Assembly: GCF_900109955.1 (NCBI RefSeq)
Contig: NZ_FOJB01000001.1
Span: 1,054,001 to 1,118,000, forward strand
Source of the DNA: Aliiroseovarius sediminilitoris
GTDB taxonomy: Bacteria > Pseudomonadota > Alphaproteobacteria > Rhodobacterales > Rhodobacteraceae
Reading direction: 5' to 3'
Length of the DNA: 64,000 nt
In this document: positions 31,764-39,887 of the stretch, piece after piece
Layout: every line of letters starts with the position of its first letter
Numbering within the stretch: position 1 is the first letter of the stretch
The notes under the pieces: model-generated
Told to the model about the DNA's origin: nothing
Seen by the model: only the letters and a program-made list of their open reading frames with translations
Database searches by the model: none
Made by a program: the position numbers and the translations under genes

Positions 31764-32009
31764 ATGGACCTCACAGCACGAACGGCCGAGCAGATCGGCG
31801 AGGCACTTCGCCGGACGCGCAAAGCGCGCGGCTGGACCCAAAGCGACATCAGCGCGCGTACGAATTTGCGCGTCGCGACGATTTCGTCGCTCGAGAATGG
31901 CGACGCGGGATCCAAGCTTGCCACAGTGCTCGCTGTTATGGCGGCACTTGGGCTTGAGTTCCGATTGGTGGAACGCGGTGGCTCGCTTGAGATTGAGGAT
32001 ATCTTCTGA
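31764..32009 (+). CDS. hipB: HipB-type XRE antitoxin and repressor
   Basis: This is an 81-residue antitoxin. The helix-turn-helix is EALRRTRKARGWTQSDISAR followed by TNLRVATISSLENGDAGSKL, and the C-terminal strand and tail read LGLEFRLVERGGSLEIEDIF. HipB dimers bind DNA and hold HipA inactive. AAAGGAG lies about ten bases before the ATG. The stop codon shares a base with the hipA start (TGATG), so translation is coupled. Three palindromic operators lie directly upstream. Confidence 0.93.
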   Translation: MDLTARTAEQIGEALRRTRKARGWTQSDISARTNLRVATISSLENGDAGSKLATVLAVMAALGLEFRLVERGGSLEIEDIF

Positions 32010-33301
32010 TGGCCAAACACGGGCGTAGCGGCACGATGCAAGTGCTTCTGAACGGACGGTTGGTGGGGGCTTTGCGTCTCGCTGGTTCAGGCGCGATCAG
32101 CTTTATCTATGATCCGGAATGGTTGGCATGGGAACATGCCATGCCCATCTCGCTTTCGCTGCCTTTGCGTGAAGAGGGACACCAGGGCGGCCCCGTAATC
32201 GCCTACTTGGAAAACCTGCTGCCGGACAATCAGGCGATACGTGAACGTGTTGCGGCTCGGGTGCGCGCAGGCGGCACGGACGCATGGCACATGCTGGAGA
32301 AGATCGGGCGCGATTGCGTGGGGGCTTTGCAGTTTGTTTCGGGTGAGATCCCCGAGGTTGGTGCACTCGAGGGGGAGCCCGTATCCGAGGCGCAGATTGC
32401 TGAAATGCTGCGCAACCTCGCGAGCGCTCCGCTCGGCCTGGATGAGGAAGACGACTTTCGCATTTCCATCGCAGGGGCGCAGGAGAAAACGGCGCTGCTA
32501 CGCCACGAGGGCGCGTGGATCCGTCCATCGGGGCTCACCCCAACAACCCATATCCTCAAGACGCAGCTTGGCGTTCTGCCCGCAGGGATCGATTTGTCTG
32601 ACAGTGTTGAGAACGAATTTTTCTGCATGTACCTCTGTCGGGCCATGGGCATGGATGTGGCTGAAGTCGAGATTGCCGACTTCGAGGACGTGCGGAGCCT
32701 TGTTGTGACCCGGTTCGATCGGCGCTGGACCAAAGATGGCCGGTTGATCCGCCTCCCGCAGGAAGACTTTTGCCAGGCGCTCACAGTTCCACCCAGCCAG
32801 AAATATCAAATGGATGGCGGGCCGGGGATCACTGAAGGGATCGGGTTGTTGACTGGTAGTGATGACCCTGAAGCAGACCAGCGTGCCTTCTTCCGCGCGC
32901 AGGTGCTGTTTTGGCTTTTGGGAGCGACGGACGGGCACGCCAAGAACTTCAGCATCGCATTGCGCCCCGGAGGTTTTCGCATGACCCCGCTCTACGATGT
33001 GCTAAGCGCCCAGAAAGCCGTGGATGACGGTCAAATTCGCCAGAACCGGATGCGCCTCGCGATGGCGGTGGACGGGCACTATCGGATCAACGAGGTGGTG
33101 CCCCGCCATTTCCTGCAAGCTGCGAAGGCGGCAGGTTTTGGTGTAGCGCTGGCGGAAGAAGTCTTGCCGGACATCGCGGCAGAACTTGAACCCGCCTTGG
33201 ACAAGACACTCGCAGACCTGCCGGATGGGTTTCCACAGCCATTGGCAGATGCCATCGCTGCTGGCATACGACGTCGGGCGGCTGCCTTTCATGCCGTATG
33301 A
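32009..33301 (+). CDS. hipA: HipA-type serine/threonine kinase toxin
   Basis: This is a complete 430-residue HipA. An N-terminal subdomain (MQVLLNGRLVGALRLAGSGA) comes first; the loop SIAGAQEKTALL is at 153-164, the ATP lysine K184 lies in HILK, the catalytic D308 and N313 in DGHAKNFS, and the metal-binding D330 in LYDVLS. All kinase residues are present, so it is probably active when free of HipB. It is translationally coupled to hipB. It is nearly the same protein as the truncated copy at the left edge of the window and has the same palindromes at its 3' end. Confidence 0.95.
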   Translation: MAKHGRSGTMQVLLNGRLVGALRLAGSGAISFIYDPEWLAWEHAMPISLSLPLREEGHQGGPVIAYLENLLPDNQAIRERVAARVRAGGTDAWHMLEKIGRDCVGALQFVSGEIPEVGALEGEPVSEAQIAEMLRNLASAPLGLDEEDDFRISIAGAQEKTALLRHEGAWIRPSGLTPTTHILKTQLGVLPAGIDLSDSVENEFFCMYLCRAMGMDVAEVEIADFEDVRSLVVTRFDRRWTKDGRLIRLPQEDFCQALTVPPSQKYQMDGGPGITEGIGLLTGSDDPEADQRAFFRAQVLFWLLGATDGHAKNFSIALRPGGFRMTPLYDVLSAQKAVDDGQIRQNRMRLAMAVDGHYRINEVVPRHFLQAAKAAGFGVALAEEVLPDIAAELEPALDKTLADLPDGFPQPLADAIAAGIRRRAAAFHAV

Positions 33302-33341
33302 TCCGCAGATCATATTTCCGCTTTATGATCGGTAGATCATA
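33297..33341. promoter_or_regulatory. Tandem 18-bp palindromes at the 3' end of the second hipA
   Basis: TATGATC-N4-GATCATA lies at 33297-33314 and 33324-33341, both with perfect arms and again 27 bases apart. The first overlaps the stop codon. The spacer bases differ from those at 1161-1205 in the second unit, while the arms are kept or improved, which suggests selection on the arms. Confidence 0.6.
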
Positions 33342-33622
33342 TTGGCTTCGAGCAATCTGCAGTCCCGATGCGGATCTTGAAACTTCCTATGCCAGTCTTG
33401 ATCGGCTAGCTCAGAGACGGATAGCCAAGCTCAGATCCTCTACGCCGCGTTTCTGATTGCTGAACATAAGCGGGCAGCCGTGTCCGACGCGGGGCAAGCC
33501 CCGCTTCAACAAGAAAATTCCCCTGCGCCTGCGCATTCCTCGCGAAGCAAGTTTCTCGCTGACAGCCCCTTGCTGCCAGCTTTGGTCATGTTCATCGAAA
33601 CACTCAAAGTGAGGATCAAAAA
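33342..33622. other. Gene-free stretch with a GC-rich hairpin
   Basis: No gene is seen. GCGGGGC (33489-33495) and GCCCCGC (33498-33504) form a perfect stem with a two-base loop. The segment from there to the small gene at 33623 is otherwise plain. Confidence 0.4.
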
Positions 33623-33820
33623 ATGGCTACTCAAACTCTGAAACTGAACGTCAAATCCGGCGAAAAAGACGGCAAGAACTTCTGGGACCGCTGCGGCGTC
33701 CTCTTCGTCAATACTGATGACAACGGCAACATCACGTCGATAAACGTCAAACACAGCATGTTCCCCGATGTCGAAATGGTCGCCTTCCCGCGCCGCGACG
33801 AAGATCCGGTCACCGAATGA
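33623..33820 (+). CDS. Small conserved hypothetical protein
   Basis: This is a 65-residue protein, MATQTLKLNVKSGEKDGKNF onward, predicted as a mostly beta, soluble protein with an acidic C-terminus. GTGAGGATC lies about eight bases before the ATG, and an intrinsic terminator follows, so it is a single-gene unit. Similar short proteins occur near mobilisation genes in this bacterial group, as far as I can recall; no function can be given. Confidence 0.6.
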   Translation: MATQTLKLNVKSGEKDGKNFWDRCGVLFVNTDDNGNITSINVKHSMFPDVEMVAFPRRDEDPVTE

Positions 33821-33827
33821 CCTCAGC

Positions 33828-33857
33828 GCCAGGGTGGGTTTCCTGCTCTGGCTTTTT
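33828..33857 (+). terminator. Intrinsic terminator after the small protein gene
   Basis: GCCAGGG (33828-33834) pairs with CTCTGGC (33846-33852), with one wobble, and is followed by TTTTT. It lies eight bases after the stop codon. The rest of the stretch to 34131 holds nothing recognisable. Confidence 0.7.
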
Positions 33858-34131
33858 GCAAGAACGATAGAGCTAAGCATTAAATCGGATTTCCCTCGAA
33901 ATTTCATGGGCATACCGACCAAAGCTAAGGTACCAGAATGTGAAGATTTCAACATCATTCAAGGCGTGTGTGGTGATCTGAATTAAAGAGCAGAGCCTTA
34001 ACCCGATGGCGATGAGCGCTCTACCGTTTTTGTATTTGGGATCAAAGCACTACAGTGCTTCTAGTGAGCCAAGACCCATACGAAAGATCAGGGGCCGGAA
34101 TCGATGACGCGTCATGACAGGTGATGCAAAC

Positions 34132-35499
34132 TCATGTGTCTATTTCCGAAATTCTTGCGCGATAGAAGTCTTGAAGTGCGCAAATCCGACCACGGTCTAA
34201 CACCTCAGCACTGATAATCTCGTGGAGTTGTTCTTCTACCGTTGCCTTGGTCGTCCACGGAGTGGATGGCTCGTTGGTCAGCCAGCGGTCTCGGATCGCA
34301 GCGTTTGCTGCTGATCGGTAGTTCGCGGGTGCAAACTCTGGGGCGTTGGAAAAGATAAGCCGCATACCCAGTTGCTTGAGCCGGATGTCGTCCAATTGTG
34401 CGACAATTCGAGCGCGGTCACGCCAGTCGGCTGCAGTGAAATCTTCAAGGATCCGCTTGTCATCGGCGCTGTAGAAGCCGTCATAGATCAACTGTTCAAC
34501 GTGATGAGCTGGCTCTTTATCTGCATAGCGATCGGCCAAAGCCTGCCCCACTCGTTTATGAAATTCAGGGTGCGCAGAAACTAATTCAGCGAGCGAACTA
34601 TGCGCAGCGCTTGGGTTGGCTACCGGAAAAACACTTGGGACTTTGTTTATCGCAATAGTCCGTATCAGCTTGGGTGATGCAGCAACCGCTTTGGCAAGAT
34701 CGCAATCGGTGGTGTCGATGATAGACGCATCGCAGAGGTCCAAATCGAGAAATGCTACAGAGTTGCGGTTCTGCGGGTTTGTGCCTGCGTATGCACCGAA
34801 ATAGGATCGCGGTGGTGCCGCACCAAATCGTTCGATCAGGCACACGGGATGCCCGCTTCGCAGCAACCGATCAACTTGGTGTTTGTCGCGGTTCAACAAG
34901 CATTGATCCCAAACCTCAGGGGCACGCTTGCGAATGAGTGACGCGATATGGATCGTTGCCTCTACGTCGCCGAGGGCATCGTGGGCGTCATGATTGGCAA
35001 AGCCGTTTGCCGGGGCGAGGCGATCCAGTTTGAAACTTTCGCGTCCAAGATCATCTATTGGCCATTCGAGGGCGTCGGGCTGGCGATCCCGAACTGCGTA
35101 GACCACCTTCATGAGATCCAGGCGGTCATTGTTGTCAAACTGGGTTTGATACAAGTTGGGATGAAGATTTTGATAGAATGACTGCCTGAGGAACTCTTCG
35201 TCAAAGGCAAGTGTGTTGTATCCGGCCCATGTCGCTGGAGCCCAGCGGTTGATTAGACCACTTATCTGATATGAAAACTCAAACCAGGATGGCAGGCTAG
35301 GGTCCATCAGCCGATCTGGTGAGATCCCCGTAACAGCGAGCGCCCATGGTGCTGGAAGTATGTGAGGCGCGAGCCTGCAGCGAATATCTACGCGCTCAAC
35401 TTGGTTGAAGTCGTCATCCGTCAGGATCGCCGCAAACTGTAGGGGCTGGTCGAAAGCGGGTGATGTCCCCGTGGTTTCAAGGTCGTAAAATGCAAACAT
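34132..35499 (-). CDS. sbcB: Exodeoxyribonuclease I-like 3'-5' exonuclease
   Basis: This is a 455-residue DEDD-family exonuclease resembling ExoI, which degrades single-stranded DNA from the 3' end. FYDLETTGTSPAFDQ carries the first DE pair, AGYNTLAFDEEFLRQ the second region, and HDALGDVEATIHIA the HxxxxxD motif III. A C-terminal SH3-like and helical part follows, as in ExoI. It is the last gene of the minus-strand arm of the phosphorothioation locus, 77 bases after the methyltransferase-like gene. It probably degrades nicked or invading DNA with this system; that is inference. Confidence 0.85.
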   Translation of the reverse strand: MFAFYDLETTGTSPAFDQPLQFAAILTDDDFNQVERVDIRCRLAPHILPAPWALAVTGISPDRLMDPSLPSWFEFSYQISGLINRWAPATWAGYNTLAFDEEFLRQSFYQNLHPNLYQTQFDNNDRLDLMKVVYAVRDRQPDALEWPIDDLGRESFKLDRLAPANGFANHDAHDALGDVEATIHIASLIRKRAPEVWDQCLLNRDKHQVDRLLRSGHPVCLIERFGAAPPRSYFGAYAGTNPQNRNSVAFLDLDLCDASIIDTTDCDLAKAVAASPKLIRTIAINKVPSVFPVANPSAAHSSLAELVSAHPEFHKRVGQALADRYADKEPAHHVEQLIYDGFYSADDKRILEDFTAADWRDRARIVAQLDDIRLKQLGMRLIFSNAPEFAPANYRSAANAAIRDRWLTNEPSTPWTTKATVEEQLHEIISAEVLDRGRICALQDFYRARISEIDT

Positions 35500-35576
35500 A
35501 CGTGACTACTACCTGCCTTATTCCGCCAAAGTCCAATTCCTACCGGCCTTGGCGACGAAGCCTAAGGATGCTTAAC

Positions 35577-37604
35577 CTAGCTTGGAATTCTCACGCCAGC
35601 CTTGAGGAGGGTCTGAGCAAACTCCCGAAAACTTGGTCCCTCATTGCAGAAATTGAGAGTATTCAAGTCTAAGACTTCCTGATCAAATGCTTTCTGCGCC
35701 GCTTGCCGAGGATCAGTCTCTTTCATGTAGCGGGATTTTAGATACAGAAGTCGGACGTCATTGTCTGCAGAATGGTCGATGATGGAAACGTCGAAGGTGT
35801 CGAACTCGACTTTCACCCGGGTCATCAAGCGAGGCAAGAAGGACGTCTCAAAATCGGCATAGGTTAGCGCAGTCAGCTTACGGCTGGTAATGTGAATTCT
35901 CAGCAGAGTTGTTTCGGACAGATCACCCGCTAGCCTTTCAGCGAGAGCTACGAACCCTCGAAGCCTGACGGACAGTTCTTGGAGCCTATCAGTGGGAAAT
36001 TGAAATCTGCCCTGTTCTAAATGACCGATTCCAGCAGCGGCTGCCGTTTCAGCATCTTCTAGGAGAAGGTCCTGGTTGCCGATCGAATAGAGGAGCGCTT
36101 GTCCGGAGTCCTGCGCTCTTTTGTGGCTGCCAAAGAAAGCGCGAATGTCGCGCCTTAGTTCAGGAGGAAATGAGCCATATGATCTTCTTTGTGAGAATGC
36201 ATGCATTGCGAAGTGAAGGCTTAGATCTTCAGTCCTCGTGGCGACGATTTCTTCAAGTTCTTTGTGACCTATTTCAGCAATTGCTTGATTTGCGGCATAC
36301 TGAAGGCCTTGTTTTGCGCGCGAAAGCTTTGTCACAAGACTCTTGGGAAGTTCTGAGATGTCGGGCTGACGGCCAAAGGCCCTGATCTCAGCAGCAAGGT
36401 CTCGGATGGTTGTTTTGTTGAGCTTGTCGTTGGGGTTGTTTGGGGTGCCTTTTTTCGGTGCACTTGGTTTTGGAACGGAGCGGTACTCACGGCCTTTGAA
36501 GCCTATTTGACGCCTTAGCAGATATCTTTGCTCTTCCAACTCGTCCCGAAAGACCAAAAATATACCTTGGCCTACGGCCAAGGGTTCGACATTCAAAATG
36601 CTTACGATGAAGTCTCTGAGTTCTGCTTGGGTATAGTACTTTTGGAATGTCTGTCGGGACGTCAAGTATCCGTCGCGGTAGGGCCGCGCGCCACTCAGGT
36701 CAGCCTTGCCGTACAGCATGACGGATACTGCCAAGCAGAGCTCCGTTAGGCTGAATGCGCGCTTAAGTGCCTCTGCCCGCTCTTCAGGATCTTCGATTAC
36801 GTTGAGGACAAATCCAAGATTGGTGACTTGGCTCTTTTTCAGAGTACTGGGATCTGGTCGATAGTGGGGATCCCAACCTTCGACGGTAAAGCCATCAGAC
36901 TGTAGAGCTCGGATGTCATCACCTTGACCGCATCCATAGTCCAAAACGGTTCGATCGTGACGGATCAGACCACTTGTAAACAATAGGTACATTGGCGCTG
37001 AGAGCGTAGCTCGCGTGATCGCCGTTTTGTGGCGCTCAACAATGTTCTTCTCTAGGCCATTCATGTCATCGGCTGAAGTCTTGGCGGACTCCTCTGAGAT
37101 TAAACCGCTCTGCACGATGTGTGGACCTTCGACGGTCAATCCGGCTTCAGCCAGTGTCTCCATCCAAATCCGCCGCGTTCCCTTGTTGGCCATGTTCTTA
37201 AAAAGCCCCTTGCTCTCTAAGGACTGCGTCAGCTTTGCGAAGTCATCTCTTAGTGGATGATCCGGGGCTAGGAGTAGCTCCTTTCTGTGGAGAATAGGTG
37301 GGTTTGCGTCAGAATATTTTCTCAGTTTTGCGCTTTCTTCCGTGAGGTTGACGAGTAGGCTAGCCCGCAGCTCTGGAAAAGCCACGGCGCTGAAGTCTTG
37401 ATAGTCCAAAAACGAGAAGGTCTGGTCGTTTTGCCCCGAGATCTTCAATACTGACCATTGGAAATCTTCCGGAACCCTTTGCAGTGCAAGGCTCAGCTTA
37501 TCCTTTGCGCTCGTCTGAAGGTGATCAACCGCGCTACGGTGCACGTAGATCGCCTGGCCTACCTTTTTTCCAACCGCATTTTTGAGAGATTTTTTGTTTT
37601 GCAA
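35577..37604 (-). CDS. DNA phosphorothioation-associated putative methyltransferase
   Basis: This is a 675-residue protein of the family described as a phosphorothioation-associated methyltransferase. The family start is GKKVGQAIYVHRSAVDHL, and the SAM motif is VLDYGCGQGDDIRAL at about residue 238. YLTSRQTFQKYYTQAELRDF is a further conserved stretch. The start is TTG at 37604, chosen because GAGGGGGC is a few bases upstream and the N-terminus fits. It lies in the sspA operon. Its chemistry in phosphorothioation is not known. Confidence 0.82.
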   Translation of the reverse strand: MQNKKSLKNAVGKKVGQAIYVHRSAVDHLQTSAKDKLSLALQRVPEDFQWSVLKISGQNDQTFSFLDYQDFSAVAFPELRASLLVNLTEESAKLRKYSDANPPILHRKELLLAPDHPLRDDFAKLTQSLESKGLFKNMANKGTRRIWMETLAEAGLTVEGPHIVQSGLISEESAKTSADDMNGLEKNIVERHKTAITRATLSAPMYLLFTSGLIRHDRTVLDYGCGQGDDIRALQSDGFTVEGWDPHYRPDPSTLKKSQVTNLGFVLNVIEDPEERAEALKRAFSLTELCLAVSVMLYGKADLSGARPYRDGYLTSRQTFQKYYTQAELRDFIVSILNVEPLAVGQGIFLVFRDELEEQRYLLRRQIGFKGREYRSVPKPSAPKKGTPNNPNDKLNKTTIRDLAAEIRAFGRQPDISELPKSLVTKLSRAKQGLQYAANQAIAEIGHKELEEIVATRTEDLSLHFAMHAFSQRRSYGSFPPELRRDIRAFFGSHKRAQDSGQALLYSIGNQDLLLEDAETAAAAGIGHLEQGRFQFPTDRLQELSVRLRGFVALAERLAGDLSETTLLRIHITSRKLTALTYADFETSFLPRLMTRVKVEFDTFDVSIIDHSADNDVRLLYLKSRYMKETDPRQAAQKAFDQEVLDLNTLNFCNEGPSFREFAQTLLKAGVRIPS

Positions 37605-37676
37605 GTTTGCCCCCTCGGGTTTGGATCTTTCTAAAGGCTCTTTTGAAACATCCTACCTGACCGAGGGGCGATCGAT

Positions 37677-38819
37677 CTAGAGTACTGCTATAATGGCCTC
37701 GGCGGCTTCTAGAACTTCATCCGATGTATTGGTGTGCCCAAAACTAAAGCGTATGGAGGCTTGCGCTTCATCCGATGTGAGTCCGATTGCACGGAGGACG
37801 TAGCTTGGTTCCGAAATTCCCGAAGAGCAGGCCGAACCTGTAGAAGCTGACACGATGGGTTGTAATCGTTGGAGCATTTCTCCCGCATCGCGTCCTTCGA
37901 ACCTTAGATTCGCATTGCCAGGATGGCGGGAGCAAAGCTTATCTCCATTTAATCCAATATGGTCGCGGTTCGATTGCAGTTTGTGTACGAAGAGATCTCG
38001 TAGACCTGCGACCCGCGCTCTCAAAGCAGTTCCAGCTTCAGAGGCATGGAACTCCGCCGCTGAGCCAAGACCAACACACAAGGGAAGGGGTAGTGTGCCG
38101 GACCGAAGCCCACCTTCTTGCCCACCTCCGTGAAACAGAGGTTCAATCCGGTCCTTCAGCTCACGGCTCACATAGAGCGCGCCAACACCCATTGGCCCAC
38201 CAAATTTATGCCCCGACAGACTAACCATGTCAGCCAAATCTGCATATTCTTGGAGGCTGACTGCGCTTGGTGCCTGCGCGAAGTCGGAGTGGAGGATTGC
38301 GCCCATATCGCGGCAAAGTACTGATATTGAAGCAAGATCTTGGATGGTCCCGATCTCATTGTTGACCAATGCCACGCTTACCAAAAAAACATCCTCGCTT
38401 AGCATGTCTCGCAGTTTGTCGAGGTCGACGTGGCCTTTTCCGTTGACCGGAATCTCTCGAACCGCACATCCTTTCGTCTGAGCTACATAGGCGGCACTTT
38501 CCAATACGCACTTATGCTCCGTCGCTGAAACAAGGATTGTCGTGCGCTGACCTTGCCGTTGCTCCGGAGTTCTCAGACCCTTGATGGCAAGATTGTTCGC
38601 CTCTGTAGCTCCGGATGTGAAAATGATCTCATCCGGATCGGCTCCAATGCAGTTGGCCACTTTGGTCCTCGATGATTCAGTAGCCTTGTTTGCGGACCAC
38701 CCTGTCGAATGCTCTGAGGAGTGCGGGTTACCATGGCAGTCCGTCCAAAACGGCTGCATTGCGGCCCGAACTGTTGGCAGGATCGGGGTGCTTGCTTGAT
38801 GATCAAGGTAAATGGTCAA
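37677..38819 (-). CDS. sspA: Cysteine desulfurase of the phosphorothioation system
   Basis: This is a 380-residue PLP-dependent cysteine desulfurase that supplies sulfur for DNA backbone modification. YLDHQASTPILP is the N-terminal motif, SLSGHKFGGPMGVGA holds the PLP lysine, and STGSACSSGISEPSYVL holds the catalytic cysteine. The DndA/SspA role rather than NifS/IscS follows from the divergent sspBCD genes 127 bases away. The start codon is TTG at 38819, with AGGAAAAG upstream. It leads the minus-strand operon with the methyltransferase and exonuclease I genes. Confidence 0.88.
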   Translation of the reverse strand: MTIYLDHQASTPILPTVRAAMQPFWTDCHGNPHSSEHSTGWSANKATESSRTKVANCIGADPDEIIFTSGATEANNLAIKGLRTPEQRQGQRTTILVSATEHKCVLESAAYVAQTKGCAVREIPVNGKGHVDLDKLRDMLSEDVFLVSVALVNNEIGTIQDLASISVLCRDMGAILHSDFAQAPSAVSLQEYADLADMVSLSGHKFGGPMGVGALYVSRELKDRIEPLFHGGGQEGGLRSGTLPLPLCVGLGSAAEFHASEAGTALRARVAGLRDLFVHKLQSNRDHIGLNGDKLCSRHPGNANLRFEGRDAGEMLQRLQPIVSASTGSACSSGISEPSYVLRAIGLTSDEAQASIRFSFGHTNTSDEVLEAAEAIIAVL

Positions 38820-38891
38820 GGGGCTTTTCCTACCAAATAGGAGCTCATCTGTAGACCAGTCTTGATCCTGGGGTCAAGCACCAGGACGTCG

Positions 38892-38921
38892 TTGACCATC
38901 CCCTTGGAAGGTCGCTATAAC
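38892..38921 (+). promoter_or_regulatory. Predicted promoter of the sspBCD arm
   Basis: TTGACC (38892-38897) and TATAAC (38916-38921) are separated by 18 bases and lie 25 bases before the sspB start. A CTTGA/TCAAG inverted repeat at about 38863-38880 lies between the two divergent arms and may bind a regulator. Confidence 0.55.
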
Positions 38922-38945
38922 GGCCCGAAACGGGGTAGCAGTTAC

Positions 38946-39887
38946 ATGAAAAAGCAAACGACATTTGCGCAGGATTACAAGCCGCAGTTCTCCGGCCACG
39001 AAACCTTTCCTTTGCGTTATGGGTGGCTGGAAAAGGCTTTTGAAGCAGTTGATGATAGTGGATTGAATAACAAAAAGATTTTTTCAGAGAGTGCGGCAAT
39101 TGCGCATTTTGGCGTCGGCAAAAATATGGTGGCGGCAATTCGATTTTGGGCGCAGGTGGCAGGTATTCTCACAACAGATGGAAAGGATGTAAGGACGACC
39201 GAGTTTGGTCAGCAGTTGCTTGGGCCAAATGGTTGCGATCCATACCTTGAAAGCGCTTCGTCGCTTTGGAAAATCCACTGGGATATTGCCTCTAATCCTA
39301 AGCATACAGCCACCTATTGGTTGTTCAATGTTTTCAATGAGTCAAACTTTGACCGCGATACGGTTTTGCGAAGGTTGATGGAATTTATTGATCAGCGTGG
39401 TTGGAAGCTGCCAACCGAGAAGACGTTGTCAAACGATATAAGTGTCTTGTTGGCTAACTATGTTCCTAGTGTACCAAAACGCGGCCCAAGCGAAGAGGCA
39501 TTCAATTCTCCGCTTACCGAGCTGGGTTTGATCCGGCGGCGCTCCAGTGGAAAGTTTGGTATGAATTTGGGCCGTAAGCCGAGCCTGTCTAACGGCGTTT
39601 TCCTCTATGCGGTATGCGATTTTTGGGAGCGAACATCTTCCGCGAATACGCTTAGCGTTCAGTCAATGTTACTAGAGCCCGGGTCTCCTGGAAGGGTTTT
39701 CGTTCTTGAGGAGGGTGAGCTGATTGATCGGTTGGCCGATGTCGCTGACATGACCGACGGTTTGATTTCTTGGTCTGAGACAGCTGGATTGAAACAGCTT
39801 CTTAGACAAGGGGAGTTTCCCCAAGATTTTGCAGAGAGTCTGTGGTCCTCCGACATTTCTGCGTTGAGAGGTTCATATGCCGCTTAA
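38946..39887 (+). CDS. sspB: SspB-like DUF4007 family protein
   Basis: This is a 313-residue DUF4007 protein. KPQFSGHETFPLRYGWLEKA is the family's N-terminal signature, followed by FGVGKNMVAAIRFWAQVAGI. In characterised SspABCD systems the DUF4007 protein SspB is the DNA-nicking component of single-strand phosphorothioation. The ATG at 38946 fits this alignment; the frame extends 84 bases upstream. Its end overlaps sspC by 11 bases. Confidence 0.85.
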   Translation: MKKQTTFAQDYKPQFSGHETFPLRYGWLEKAFEAVDDSGLNNKKIFSESAAIAHFGVGKNMVAAIRFWAQVAGILTTDGKDVRTTEFGQQLLGPNGCDPYLESASSLWKIHWDIASNPKHTATYWLFNVFNESNFDRDTVLRRLMEFIDQRGWKLPTEKTLSNDISVLLANYVPSVPKRGPSEEAFNSPLTELGLIRRRSSGKFGMNLGRKPSLSNGVFLYAVCDFWERTSSANTLSVQSMLLEPGSPGRVFVLEEGELIDRLADVADMTDGLISWSETAGLKQLLRQGEFPQDFAESLWSSDISALRGSYAA

